Source: Mycolicibacter minnesotensis
GTDB lineage: Bacteria; Actinomycetota; Actinomycetes; Mycobacteriales; Mycobacteriaceae
DNA length: 64,000 nucleotides
Assembly: GCF_010731755.1 (NCBI RefSeq)
Contig: NZ_AP022589.1
Coordinates: forward strand, 558,001 to 622,000
Reading direction: 5' to 3'
Part shown: one piece after another, positions 39,132 through 48,286 of the stretch
Numbering within the stretch: position 1 is the first letter of the stretch
Layout: each line of letters starts with the position of its first letter
Made by a program: the position numbers and the translations under genes
The notes under the pieces: model-generated
The model's database searches: none
The model's input: only the letters and a program-made list of their open reading frames with translations
What the model was told of the DNA's origin: nothing

Positions 39132-39920
39132 ATGACCCGACCTGACGACGGCTTGGGTCCCGACAGCCTGCTGTGGCAGTTCCTGGCCGACCGCCGGTTT
39201 CTGTTCGTCTTGCCCAGGGCCGTCTGCCTACTGCTGCTGCATCCCGGCATCGCTGCCGGCATCACCGACCATGCGCTGATGCGAAAACGCATCTGGCTGC
39301 ACAAGAGACGCACCGTCACAGCGGCCGTCAACTATGCCTACACCGAGGTCGACATGCGGCCCCAGATGCGCTTCGCCCACGAGCACGTCAAGGGCGTCGA
39401 CAGTACCGGGAGCAAATACCATGCCCTGGCGCCCGAGCTCTTCCACTTCCAGCACGCCACGTACGTCGAGTCCCTGGTGTTCATGGTCAACACGTTCATC
39501 CGTCCGCTCGACGCCGACGAGCATGAGCAGCTCTACCAAGAATGCTGCGCGTGGTATCGCCGCTACGGAATCTCGACCCGGCCGATGCCCGCGACTTGGC
39601 CGGATTTCCTCGACTACTTCGAGGACTACTGCCGCACCGAACTGGCGGCCGGCCCGCATTTTGAGCCGTTTCGCGAACAGATCTTCGCCCCCACCGATTG
39701 GTGGATGCGTACCGTCCCCCAGCCCGCCCTCCGCGCGCTGCAACACCCTCGGGCCCGCGAACTCACCGGAGTCACCGTGAGCACCGTCGACCGGTGGTCG
39801 TTGCGCCAGTTCGTCCGGTTGAGTCAGCTGTCGCCGCTGGCACCCCGGCACCACTGGAATGCCCGGGCCCGCGCGGCCCTGGGTGCCGCGGCCGAGCACA
39901 GCCCGACCGCGGCCAGATGA
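39132..39920 (+). CDS. MpaB-like oxygenase family protein (DUF2236)
   Basis: This 262-residue protein is of the MpaB/DUF2236 family, haem-linked or putative oxygenases that include latex-clearing-protein relatives. The segments QFLADRRFLFVLPRAVCLLL, HPGIAAGITDHAL and FHFQHATYVESLVFMVNTF are typical; conserved histidines in these parts are candidates for haem binding. The ATG follows a GGAG. The 3' end abuts the stop of the convergent UPF0182 gene with no gap. The substrate is unknown. Confidence 0.82.
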   Translation: MTRPDDGLGPDSLLWQFLADRRFLFVLPRAVCLLLLHPGIAAGITDHALMRKRIWLHKRRTVTAAVNYAYTEVDMRPQMRFAHEHVKGVDSTGSKYHALAPELFHFQHATYVESLVFMVNTFIRPLDADEHEQLYQECCAWYRRYGISTRPMPATWPDFLDYFEDYCRTELAAGPHFEPFREQIFAPTDWWMRTVPQPALRALQHPRARELTGVTVSTVDRWSLRQFVRLSQLSPLAPRHHWNARARAALGAAAEHSPTAAR

Positions 39921-42881
39921 CTACTTGGCGCTGTTGAACTTCGCTATGGCGTCGTCAAGGCGTTGCAGCGCGGCACCATAGGCCGCGAAGTCCCCACGAT
40001 GCTGAGTGTCTCGGACCGCGCTCAGCGCCGATTCAACCTCCCGCAGCGCTGTGGCCTTCGCCGGGGACAGCGCTGCGTCGGCGGCCGGAGGCGTCGGCAC
40101 CGCAGCGACGGGCGGAGCCGCCGCCGGTGGCGCCCCTTGGGACGCCGCGCCGGTGTCGGTAGGCGCGATGTCGGTAGCCGCCGCGCCGGCCCCGGGCCCG
40201 AACAGACCGGTGAGCGCGTCAGACACCGTCGGCCCGTAGCCGATCTTGTCGTTGTACATCATCGCGACCCGGATCAGGCGGGGATACGACGAGGAGGCGT
40301 CACTGGCACCCGGGGAGGCATAGACCGGTTCGACGTAGAGCAGGCCACCTTGGGCGATCGGCAGGGTCAACAGATTGCCCCACCGGATGCGGTTCTGGTT
40401 GTCCCGTCCGATCACGCCCAGGTCCTGGCTGACCGTGGTGTCGGTGGTGATCGCGTTGTTGGCCAGCTTGGGCCCGTTGACCTGCCCGGGGATGGTGAGC
40501 ACCGTGATCTTGCCGTAGGTGTCGGGATCCGAGCTGGCGCTGATGTAGGCGGCCAAGTAGTCCCGCTTGAACCGGTTCATCGCGCTGGTCAGCTGGTAGG
40601 ACGCCGAATTATCGCCCTTGGCAAGGTTTTTCGCGACGATGTAGTACGGCGGCTGGAAGCTGCTGGCGGTCGGGTTGGGATCCAACGGCACATCCCAGAA
40701 GTCCGACGTGGAGAAGAAGGTCACCGGGTCGTTGACGTGGTACTTGGCCAGCAACATCCGCTGCACCTTGAACAGGTCTTCGGGGTAGCGCAGATGTTCG
40801 GCAAGTTCGGGCGAGATCTCCGACTTCGGCTTGACCGTGCCGGGGAACACCTTCATCCAGGCCCGCAGCACCGGGTCCTGCTCGTCTTGGGCGTAGAGAC
40901 TCACGGTGCCGTCATAGGCGTCGACAGTGGCCTTGACCGAGTTACGGATGTAGGACACCCGCCGGTCCGGCAGCAGCCGGTTGAACTCCACGTCTTTGGA
41001 ATCCATGGTCGCCGACGACAGCGACGTCAATTCCGAATAGGGGTAGTTGTCCAAAGTGGTGTAGCCGTCGATGATCCACACCAGGCGCTTGTTGACGATC
41101 GCCGGATAGACCGTGGAGTCGGTGGTCAGCCACGGCGCCACCGCCTGGACCCGGCCCGCGGGGTCACGGTTGAACAAGATCTTGCTGTCGGCGCCGATCA
41201 CGTTGGAGAACAAGAAGTTGCGCTCGGCGAACTTCGCGGCGAACACGCTGCGGGCCAGCCAGTTTCCTACGTCCACACCGCCCTTGCCGGTGTAGGTGTA
41301 GTTCTTGGTCTCGGTGTTGGTCTCGTAGTCGTACTCACGGTCGGTCCCATTGCGCCCGACGATCGCGTAGTCGGCGACAGTGTCGGCGATCACCGGCCCG
41401 TAGTAGACGCGCGGCTGGTCGAGGCGGGCCGGTCCCGGCGACACCACGCCGCCGTTGGCGCCCACCACGCTGGCCAGAAACTCCGGGTAGCCGCCGTTCT
41501 GGTTGGGGTCGTTGGCGATGCCGCGCACGGTGTTGGCCGGCGAGGCGATGAACCCGTTGCCGTGGGTGAAAACGGTGTGCCGGTTGATCCAGTCACGCTG
41601 GTTGTCGATCAGCCGATCGGGATTGAGTTCGCGGGCAGCCACCACATAGTCACGCAACTGGCCGTCGTCGTCGCGGTAGCGATCGATGGTGAGCTGGTCG
41701 GGGAAGAAGTAGAAGTTCTTGCCCTGCTGGAACTGGGTGAACGCCGGACTGACAATGGTCGGGTCCAGCAGTCGGATGTTGGAGGTGGTGGCCGCATCGG
41801 CACCGATCTGTGCGGCCGTGGCACGAGCATCACCGCGATAGTCCCGATAGGTGACGACGTCCTCGGTCAGGCCGTAGGCCTGCCGGGTGGCCGCGATCGA
41901 GCGGGAGATGTACTCGCTCTCCTTCTGCGCGGCGTTGGGCTTGACGCTGAACTGTTCGACGATCAGGGGCCATCCGGCGCCGACCACGACCGACGACAGC
42001 AGCAGCAGCACCAGGCCGATCGCCGGAATCTGCAAGTCACGCAGCACGATCGCCGAAAACACCGCGACCGCACAGATCAGCGCGATCGCCAGCAGGATCA
42101 TCTTGGCCGGCAACACGGCATTGATATCGGTGTAGCCGGCTCCGGTGAAGGGCTTGCCGGTGCGGGTGTGGCTGAGCAGCTCATAGCGGTCCAGCCAGTA
42201 GGCGGCGGCCTTGAGCAGCACCAGGGTGCCGATCAGGCTCACCATCTGGATGCGCGCCGGGCGGCTCAGCGCACCGGCGCGACCCGACAGCCGGATGCCA
42301 CCGAAGATGTAGTGCGTCGTGATGTTCGCGATGGTGGCCAGCAGCAACGTGGCCAGCAACAGCCCGACCACCAGCCGGTAGAACGGCAGATCGAAGGCAT
42401 AGAAACCGAGGTCTTTGCCGAACTGCGGATCGGTGATCCCGAAGTCACCGCCGCGCAGGAACAGCTGGATGCGCACCCAGTAGCTCTGGGCGACGATTCC
42501 CGACAGCACACCGACGGCGGCCGGGATACCGAATCCCACCAGCCGCAGTCGCGACAGGACCGTGGTGCGATAGCGCGCCACCGGGTCGTTGACGCCGTTG
42601 CTCGGGACGAAGACCGGTCGGGCCCGAAAGGCCATGGCCATCGCGGCGAAGACGAGTCCGCCGACGACCAGTGACACCGCGACGAACGCGATCAGCCGAG
42701 TGAGCAAGGTCGTGACGAACACCGAGCGGTAGCCCAGCTCGCCGAACCACAACCAGTCGACGTAGCCGTCGATCAGCCGCGGCCCCACCAACAGCAGGGC
42801 GATGACGACGAAAGCGCTGCCGACCATGATCCGACTGCGGGCGGTCAATTTCGGCATTCTCGCGGTGGGCCGCATCCCCAC
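39921..42881 (-). CDS. UPF0182 family membrane protein (Rv3193c-like)
   Basis: This is a 986-residue protein with about seven membrane helices in the first 300 residues, followed by a large extracytoplasmic region ([40 protein letters not shown]). It ends in a Pro/Ala-rich linker and a short coiled tail. The sequence closely follows the M. tuberculosis Rv3193c protein from the start [17 protein letters not shown] to FNSAK. Its function is unknown; a role in the cell envelope is inferred from topology. It lies on the minus strand beside the PDZ protease gene. Confidence 0.93.
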   Translation of the reverse strand: MGMRPTARMPKLTARSRIMVGSAFVVIALLLVGPRLIDGYVDWLWFGELGYRSVFVTTLLTRLIAFVAVSLVVGGLVFAAMAMAFRARPVFVPSNGVNDPVARYRTTVLSRLRLVGFGIPAAVGVLSGIVAQSYWVRIQLFLRGGDFGITDPQFGKDLGFYAFDLPFYRLVVGLLLATLLLATIANITTHYIFGGIRLSGRAGALSRPARIQMVSLIGTLVLLKAAAYWLDRYELLSHTRTGKPFTGAGYTDINAVLPAKMILLAIALICAVAVFSAIVLRDLQIPAIGLVLLLLSSVVVGAGWPLIVEQFSVKPNAAQKESEYISRSIAATRQAYGLTEDVVTYRDYRGDARATAAQIGADAATTSNIRLLDPTIVSPAFTQFQQGKNFYFFPDQLTIDRYRDDDGQLRDYVVAARELNPDRLIDNQRDWINRHTVFTHGNGFIASPANTVRGIANDPNQNGGYPEFLASVVGANGGVVSPGPARLDQPRVYYGPVIADTVADYAIVGRNGTDREYDYETNTETKNYTYTGKGGVDVGNWLARSVFAAKFAERNFLFSNVIGADSKILFNRDPAGRVQAVAPWLTTDSTVYPAIVNKRLVWIIDGYTTLDNYPYSELTSLSSATMDSKDVEFNRLLPDRRVSYIRNSVKATVDAYDGTVSLYAQDEQDPVLRAWMKVFPGTVKPKSEISPELAEHLRYPEDLFKVQRMLLAKYHVNDPVTFFSTSDFWDVPLDPNPTASSFQPPYYIVAKNLAKGDNSASYQLTSAMNRFKRDYLAAYISASSDPDTYGKITVLTIPGQVNGPKLANNAITTDTTVSQDLGVIGRDNQNRIRWGNLLTLPIAQGGLLYVEPVYASPGASDASSSYPRLIRVAMMYNDKIGYGPTVSDALTGLFGPGAGAAATDIAPTDTGAASQGAPPAAAPPVAAVPTPPAADAALSPAKATALREVESALSAVRDTQHRGDFAAYGAALQRLDDAIAKFNSAK

Positions 42882-42947
42882 GTGCCACGCTCCCTAGCTC
42901 GGTTGACTCAGTTGACCCTGACGGCCCCACTGTAGCCAACTCCAGGC

Positions 42948-43967
42948 TCAGCAAGAGGGCGGCTGACCTCCATCGGCGATGGTGCGCAGCGCCCCGACCG
43001 CCTGGGCGAGGCTGTCGACCTTGACCAGCTGCAGCCCTTTGTCGTCGGAGCGGGCCTCGTAGCAGTTGTCCGCAGGCACCAGGAAGACCGTGGCCCCGGC
43101 CTCGCGGGCGGCCACCATCTTGTGGGTGATGCCACCGATCGAGTCGACCTCACCATTGGCCTTGATCACGCCGGTACCGGCCACGAAATTCTGCCCCGCC
43201 AGGGTGCCGGTCGTCAGCTTGTCGACGACGGCCAGAGAGAACATCAAGCCCGCCGAAGGCCCGCCGATGTTGGCCAGGTTGAAGTCGACCGTGAACGGCG
43301 CCCACGGCGCATCCAGGACGGACACGCCCAGGAATCCGTTGGGGCGGTCCTTGTTCTCTCCGAGCGTAATCCGCGCAGTACCGGGCGCGGCGTTCTTGCG
43401 TCGATAGTCGAGGACCACGGTCTGGCCCGGCTTGGTGTCGGCCAGCCGGGCGGTGAACTGTTGCACGGTGTAGACCGGTTCGCCGTTGACGGCGTCCACG
43501 GCGTCGCCGCGTTGCAGCGCTCCCGCGGACGGCCCCGGGTCCTGGACGTCGGCGAGGGTGACCGCCGACGGGTAGCGCAGGTAACCCAGCGCGGCGTACT
43601 CGGCACTGCGCTCAGACGCCCGGAACTCGGCGTCGTTGTTGTCGTCGACTTCCTGACGCGACTTCCCTGGCGGATAGACCAGGTCACGGGGCATGAGCTG
43701 CTCGCGCCCAGACAACCACAGGGCCAGCGCCTCCCCCAGCGTCAGGCCGTCGCGCTGGGCCACCGTGGTCATGTTCAGGTGACCGGTGGTGGGGTGGGTG
43801 GAGGTTCCCTCGATGTCGACCACCTGCTTGCCCTCGATCATGCCGAGGGTGTCGAACGTCGGCCCCGGACCCAGCGACACGAAGGGCACGGTCACGGCCG
43901 TCAGTAGTACGCCGAACGCGACCACCGGCAGCAGGGCCGCCAACAGCGTCAGAATCCGCCTGTTCAC
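42948..43967 (-). CDS. PDZ-domain Lon-like serine protease (YlbL/Rv3194c-like)
   Basis: This is a 339-residue membrane-anchored protease. There is one N-terminal helix (ILTLLAALLPVVAFGVLLTA). A central PDZ domain (VTLADVQDPGPSAGALQRGD) follows. The C-terminal Lon-type domain has the nucleophile in IGGPSAGLMFSLAVVDKL and the general-base lysine in GGITHKMVAAREAG, a Ser-Lys dyad. The catalytic part should lie outside the membrane. I start at the GTG (43967, VNRRILTLL), which matches the known family start. It is divergent from the DUF2342 gene, with about 100 bases between. Confidence 0.92.
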   Translation of the reverse strand: MNRRILTLLAALLPVVAFGVLLTAVTVPFVSLGPGPTFDTLGMIEGKQVVDIEGTSTHPTTGHLNMTTVAQRDGLTLGEALALWLSGREQLMPRDLVYPPGKSRQEVDDNNDAEFRASERSAEYAALGYLRYPSAVTLADVQDPGPSAGALQRGDAVDAVNGEPVYTVQQFTARLADTKPGQTVVLDYRRKNAAPGTARITLGENKDRPNGFLGVSVLDAPWAPFTVDFNLANIGGPSAGLMFSLAVVDKLTTGTLAGQNFVAGTGVIKANGEVDSIGGITHKMVAAREAGATVFLVPADNCYEARSDDKGLQLVKVDSLAQAVGALRTIADGGQPPSC

Positions 43968-44067
43968 CCCGCGTATGGTAAACGGCCCCCACCAAGGTGG
44001 TGACGGCCCGACCACCGGTGGGCGCGTGTCGTTCCGCAGGAGGTTGCCGGTGGGTACGGTTGTATCT

Positions 44068-45399
44068 ATGGCTGATCTGCCCTTCGGGTTCTCTTCCGGG
44101 GATGACCCCGACCGCGAACGAAGCTCTGGCCCCACCGACCCCTTCGGCATGGGCGCCGGTTTCAACATGGCCGATCTGGGCCAGGTCTTCACCCAGCTCG
44201 GGCAGATGTTCAGCGGCGCCGGACGCATGAAATCCGACGGCAGCCCCGCGGGACCGGTGAACTACGACCTGGCGCGACAGGTCGCGACCAAGTCGATCGG
44301 TTCGGTCTCGCCCGTCACCGCGTCGACCGCGACCGCCGTCAGCGACGCCGTGCATCTGGCCGAGACCTGGCTGGACGGTGCCACCTCGCTGCCGGCCGGC
44401 ACCACCAGTGCGGCGGCCTGGACCCCTGTGGACTGGGTCGAGCACACCATGAGCACCTGGCAGCGGTTGTGCGACCCGATGGCCGAACAGGTGTCTTCGG
44501 TGTGGGCGACGGCGCTGCCGGAAGAGGCCAAGAGCATGGCCGGTCCGCTGCTGTCGGTGATGTCGCAGATGGGTGGATTGGCGTTCGGTTCGCAGTTGGG
44601 CCAGGCGCTTGGCCGGATGTCCGGGGAGGTCCTGACCTCCACCGATATCGGGCTTCCGCTGGGACCGAGCGGGATCGCCGTCCTGATGCCCGGTGCCATC
44701 GAGGAGTTGGCCGGCGGGCTGGACCAGCCGCGCAGTGCGATCGTCACCTTCCTGGCCGCGCGTGAAGCCGCCCACCACCGGCTCTTCACCCACGTTCCGT
44801 GGTTGTCCCATCAGCTGCTCAGTGCCGTCGAGGCCTACGCCCGGGGCATGAAAATCGACATCCGGGGCATCGAGGAACTGGCTCAGGGCTTCGACCCGGC
44901 AGCGATGACCGATCCGACTGCGATGAACGAACTGCTCAACCAGGGTGTGTTCGAACCCAAATCCACCCCGGAGCAACTCGCCGCACTGGAACGGCTGGAG
45001 ACCCTGCTGGCCCTCATCGAGGGCTGGGTACAGACCGTGGTCAACGCGGCGCTGGGCGAACGGATCCCCGGCACCGCCGCACTCTCGGAGATGCTGCGCC
45101 GCCGCCGTGCCACCGGCGGCCCAGCCGAGCAGACCTTCGCGACCCTGGTCGGCCTGGAACTACGCCCACGCAAGCTGCGCGAGGCCGCGGTGCTCTGGGA
45201 ACGGCTCACCGAGGCGGTGGGGGCCGACGCCCGCGACAAGGTGTGGCAGCACCCCGATCTGCTGCCCGAGGCCTCCGATCTCGACGACCCGGCCGCGTTC
45301 ATCGACCGGATCCTCGGTGGGTCCAGCGACGTGGACTCGGCCATCGACCAGGCGATCGCGGAGTTCCAGCGCGAGGCCGGCAACACCGACGACGCCTGA
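44068..45399 (+). CDS. zinc-dependent metalloprotease-like protein (DUF2342, Rv3195-like)
   Basis: This 443-residue soluble protein is of the DUF2342/zincin-like family, found widely in actinobacteria and sometimes annotated as F420-biosynthesis associated. The central signature is FLAAREAAHHRLFTHVPWL, where the family has REAAH in place of HExxH, then IRGIEELAQGFDP. Its catalytic competence is therefore uncertain. The N-terminus MADLPFGFSSGDDPDRERSS is disordered. It is followed by the cyclodehydratase-like gene on the same strand, and this order is conserved in mycobacteria. Confidence 0.88.
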   Translation: MADLPFGFSSGDDPDRERSSGPTDPFGMGAGFNMADLGQVFTQLGQMFSGAGRMKSDGSPAGPVNYDLARQVATKSIGSVSPVTASTATAVSDAVHLAETWLDGATSLPAGTTSAAAWTPVDWVEHTMSTWQRLCDPMAEQVSSVWATALPEEAKSMAGPLLSVMSQMGGLAFGSQLGQALGRMSGEVLTSTDIGLPLGPSGIAVLMPGAIEELAGGLDQPRSAIVTFLAAREAAHHRLFTHVPWLSHQLLSAVEAYARGMKIDIRGIEELAQGFDPAAMTDPTAMNELLNQGVFEPKSTPEQLAALERLETLLALIEGWVQTVVNAALGERIPGTAALSEMLRRRRATGGPAEQTFATLVGLELRPRKLREAAVLWERLTEAVGADARDKVWQHPDLLPEASDLDDPAAFIDRILGGSSDVDSAIDQAIAEFQREAGNTDDA

Positions 45400-45464
45400 C
45401 CCTCACACCACACCGCTGTGGATAACGGCAGGGGCGGCGGCACCGGCCATGCCAGGGTCAACAC

Positions 45465-46316
45465 GTGGCGAACGATTCCTACACCCTGGACCCGGCACTG
45501 CCGGTGCTGTTACGCCCCGACGGTGTAGTCCAGGTCGGCTGGGATCCGCGGCGGGCTGTGCTGGTCCAGCCGCCGCGCGGCCTGACTCCGGCCGCGCTCG
45601 CCACCGTCTTGCGATCGATGCAGATCCCGACCACCATCACCGCGCTGCGCGGCGAAGCCGCCCGGCACGGCCCGGTCGACACCGCCGAGCTCGACGATCT
45701 GCTGGCCGCGCTGGTGGCGGCGCGGGTCGCCGTCCGCAGCCACGTCACCGGACGCCGGTGCCGCACGGTGTCGCTGCGGGTGCACGGCCGTGGCCCCCTG
45801 TCGGACCTACTGGTCGAGTCGCTGCGCTGTTCGAGCGCTGTGGTTCGGCGCAGCAGTCACCCGCATGCGGCAGTCCGCCACACCGGAACCGACCTGGTGG
45901 TGCTGTCGGACTACCTGGTCACCGATCCGCGGCTGGTGCGCGAACTGCACGCCGAGCGGGTGCCGCACCTGCCGGTGCGAGTGCGTGATGGAACCGGAAT
46001 CATCGGCCCGCTGGTTCTGCCCGGAGTCACCAGCTGCCTAGGATGCGCCGACCTGCACCGGCGCGACAGGGACTCCGCATGGCCGGCGGTGGCCGCCCAG
46101 CTGCGCCACACCGTCACCCACGCCGACCGGGCCACGATCCTGGCGACAGTTGCGCTGGCACTGAGTCAGATCGAACAGGTGATCGTCGCCGTGCGTGGAG
46201 CGGCCGAGCCAGACACGACGGCTCCCGCGACTCTGAACGCCACCCTGGAAGTGGAACTGGCCACCGGCTCAATCGTGACCCGCAGATGGGTTCGACACCC
46301 CCTGTGCAGCTGCTAG
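45465..46316 (+). CDS. orphan TOMM cyclodehydratase/ThiF-like protein (Rv3196-like)
   Basis: This 283-residue protein resembles the leader-binding/ThiF-like half of azoline-forming cyclodehydratases (TIGR03882 type). A winged-helix-like N-terminal region is followed by LVVLSDYLVTDPRLVRELHA, and then a Cys pair in TSCLGCADLHRRDRDSAWP, which together with the terminal HPLCSC gives four cysteines, a likely zinc site. No YcaO partner and no obvious precursor peptide gene is adjacent, so it may have a non-peptide role in mycobacteria. The GTG start lies 65 bases after the metalloprotease-like gene. The function is unknown. Confidence 0.7.
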   Translation: MANDSYTLDPALPVLLRPDGVVQVGWDPRRAVLVQPPRGLTPAALATVLRSMQIPTTITALRGEAARHGPVDTAELDDLLAALVAARVAVRSHVTGRRCRTVSLRVHGRGPLSDLLVESLRCSSAVVRRSSHPHAAVRHTGTDLVVLSDYLVTDPRLVRELHAERVPHLPVRVRDGTGIIGPLVLPGVTSCLGCADLHRRDRDSAWPAVAAQLRHTVTHADRATILATVALALSQIEQVIVAVRGAAEPDTTAPATLNATLEVELATGSIVTRRWVRHPLCSC

Positions 46317-46387
46317 GTCGGCCTGCGCCACCGAGAAATTGTCAACGCGGTGACCGGCACCACAACGACATCGTGGATGATGGACAC

Positions 46388-47722
46388 GTGTCGGAGATCA
46401 AACGCGGTAGCGCGGCGCGCAATGCGAAGCTGGCCAGCCTGCCCGTCGGCTTTGCCGGCCGGGCGGCACTCGGGTTCGGGAAGCGGCTGACCGGCAAGTC
46501 CAAGGACGATGTCACCGCCGAGCTCATGGAGAAGGCCGCCGACCAGTTGTTCACCGTCCTGGGTGAGCTCAAAGGCGGCGCCATGAAAGTCGGCCAAGCG
46601 CTGTCGGTGATGGAAGCGGCCATCCCCGAACAGTTCGGCGAGCCCTACCGGGAAGCGCTGACCAAACTGCAGAAGGATGCGCCCCCGCTGCCCGCGGACA
46701 AGGTGCACCGCGTGCTCGACGGGCAGCTGGGCACCAAGTGGCGGGAGCGGTTCACCGAGTTCGACGACACCCCGATCGCCTCGGCCAGCATCGGGCAGGT
46801 GCACAAGGCCGTGTGGGCCGACGGCCGCCCGGTGGCCGTGAAGATCCAGTACCCCGGCGCCGACGAGGCGCTGCGCGCGGACCTGAAGACGATTCGCCGG
46901 TTGACCAGCGTCTTCAAGCAGTTGGCACCCGGCGTGGACGTCAAGGGCGTCGTCGACGAGTTGATCGAACGCACCGAGATGGAGCTGGACTACCGGCTCG
47001 AAGCCGACAACCAGCGCATCTTCGCCAAGGCCTACGCCGGCCACCCGCACTTCCTCATTCCCAACGTGGTGGCCAGCGCCCCCAAGACGGTGATCCAGGA
47101 ATGGATCGACGGCGTCGGCATGGGCGAGATCATCCGCAACGGAACCGTCGAGCAGCGTGACCTGATGGGCACCCGACTGGCCGAGTTCACCTGGGATGCC
47201 GCGCGCCGCCTGGAGCTGATCCACGGCGACGCCCACCCGGGCAACTTCATGCTGATGCCGGACGGGCGGATGGGCGTGATTGACTTCGGTGCCGTGGCAC
47301 CGATGCCCGGCGGCTTCCCCCCCGAACTGGGTGCGGCCGTGCGCTATGCCCGGGACAAGGACTACGACAACGTCATCGCGACCATGCGCCGCGGCGGTTT
47401 CATCCAGAAAGGCCAGACCGTCTCCGTACGCGAGATCGACGAGATGCTGCGCCAGCATGTCGAACCGGTCGAGGTCGAGGTGTTCCACTACACCCGCAAA
47501 TGGCTGATGCGGATCGCAGGCAAGCAGTTGGAGCGTCCGGTCGAGCAGCTCAAGACCGCCCGCCAACTGGATCTGCCGCCCAAGCTGGCGATGCCCATGC
47601 GGGTGCTCGGGTCCACCACCGCGATCATGTGCCAGCTCGACGCCCACGTTCCGATCCGGAGGATCTCCGAGGAACTGGTGCCGGGCTTCGCCAACCCCGA
47701 ACTCTCGGCCGACCCCGTCTAG
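46388..47722 (+). CDS. ABC1/UbiB family atypical kinase (Rv3197-like)
   Basis: This is a 444-residue atypical kinase of the ABC1/ADCK/UbiB family. The KxGQ signature is MKVGQALSVME. The nucleotide-binding A-rich loop IASASIGQVHKAVW is present. The catalytic loop is LIHGDAHPGNFML and the metal motif is GVIDFGAVAP. Mycobacterial Rv3197 has been reported as an ATPase linked to macrolide resistance and under WhiB7 control; the position beside whiB7 agrees with that. The start is GTG at 46388, giving VSEIKRGSAARNAKL, in register with known homologues. It converges on whiB7. Confidence 0.92.
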   Translation: MSEIKRGSAARNAKLASLPVGFAGRAALGFGKRLTGKSKDDVTAELMEKAADQLFTVLGELKGGAMKVGQALSVMEAAIPEQFGEPYREALTKLQKDAPPLPADKVHRVLDGQLGTKWRERFTEFDDTPIASASIGQVHKAVWADGRPVAVKIQYPGADEALRADLKTIRRLTSVFKQLAPGVDVKGVVDELIERTEMELDYRLEADNQRIFAKAYAGHPHFLIPNVVASAPKTVIQEWIDGVGMGEIIRNGTVEQRDLMGTRLAEFTWDAARRLELIHGDAHPGNFMLMPDGRMGVIDFGAVAPMPGGFPPELGAAVRYARDKDYDNVIATMRRGGFIQKGQTVSVREIDEMLRQHVEPVEVEVFHYTRKWLMRIAGKQLERPVEQLKTARQLDLPPKLAMPMRVLGSTTAIMCQLDAHVPIRRISEELVPGFANPELSADPV

Positions 47723-47729
47723 GGCTCAC

Positions 47730-47975
47730 TCAGGCGGCGAGGGGTTGCTTACGTGGGCGGCCCCGCGAGCGTTTGCTGCCGATGACGCTGCCGCGATCGA
47801 GGATCTCGCCGCCCCACACCCCCCACGGCTCGCCGCGCTGCAACGCCGCTGACAGGCACTGCTGACGGATCGGACACTGCGCGCACCGCGCCTTGGCCCG
47901 CTCCAAATCGGCGGGATCCTCGGCGAACCACAGGTCGGGATCGCTGTGACACGGCAATTTCAATGTTCTCGACAT
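47730..47975 (-). CDS. whiB7: WhiB family redox-sensing regulator WhiB7
   Basis: This is an 81-residue iron-sulfur transcription factor that works with the housekeeping sigma factor to switch on intrinsic antibiotic resistance genes. Cluster ligands are C9, C31, C34 and C40. The turn GVWGG (52-56) and the C-terminal AT-hook RGRPRK (71-76) are diagnostic of WhiB7. Its expression is governed by the long leader upstream, which carries an ORF and a terminator, and probably by WhiB7 itself at its own promoter. It lies downstream of uvrD2 on the same strand but has its own promoter. Confidence 0.97.
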   Translation of the reverse strand: MSRTLKLPCHSDPDLWFAEDPADLERAKARCAQCPIRQQCLSAALQRGEPWGVWGGEILDRGSVIGSKRSRGRPRKQPLAA

Positions 47976-48042
47976 GGTGTACCTGCTTTCCGGTCGGTTC
48001 GTGGTGTTCGATCCGGGCCGGTCGGCGGGCTGCCGAGGAAAG

Positions 48043-48078
48043 AAAAATGGCCACGGATCCTGGTCGGTCCGTGGCCAT
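48043..48078 (-). terminator. whiB7 leader attenuator
   Basis: On the minus strand, an 11-base perfect stem (ATGGCCACGGA with its inverse) and a 10-base loop are followed by five T residues, about 70 bases before the whiB7 start. It should stop transcription unless the leader folds otherwise when ribosomes stall. Attenuation of whiB7 by such a leader is known in mycobacteria; the element here is seen directly. Confidence 0.88.
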
Positions 48079-48100
48079 CGATATGGCTGGGCAAGGAGCC

Positions 48101-48226
48101 CTAGGGCGAACCCCGATACACGGACGCGGCGGCTACGGCGACGGCTGCGTGACGCACCGCCGCCTGCGCAGCGGCGGCATGGCGCGCGCCGGCCGGGCGT
48201 ACCCGCAGCAAGCTGATCGTGGTCAT
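48101..48226 (-). CDS. whiB7 leader upstream ORF
   Basis: This 41-codon ORF starts ATG (48226), reads MTTISLLRVRPAGARH and then an Ala/Val/Arg-rich stretch, and ends VYRGSP with TAG 22 bases before the attenuator stem. The predicted transcription start is at or within two bases of the ATG, so it would be translated leaderless or nearly so. Stalling on it by ribosome-targeting drugs is the expected trigger of whiB7 induction. The peptide itself has no recognisable domain and probably acts only in cis. Confidence 0.7.
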   Translation of the reverse strand: MTTISLLRVRPAGARHAAAAQAAVRHAAVAVAAASVYRGSP

Positions 48227-48234
48227 GGCATCCG

Positions 48235-48275
48235 AGGGTAGCCGCTGGCCCCGCCAGCCCACAACCGAATTACTT
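48235..48275 (-). promoter_or_regulatory. whiB7 promoter with WhiB7-type AT-rich element
   Basis: On the minus strand the -10 is TACCCT (48235-48240) and the -35 is TTGTGG (48259-48264), with 18 bases between. Three bases further upstream is AAGTAATT (48268-48275). An AT-rich box just before the -35 is the known binding feature of WhiB7-activated promoters, so autoregulation is likely. Confidence 0.72.
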
Positions 48276-48286
48276 CCGGCGGCGGC

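Noticed and set aside
47978..48240. Plus-strand ORFs in the whiB7 leader
   Set aside because: They run against the leader and attenuator and are not conserved-looking. The minus-strand 41-codon ORF fits the known architecture.
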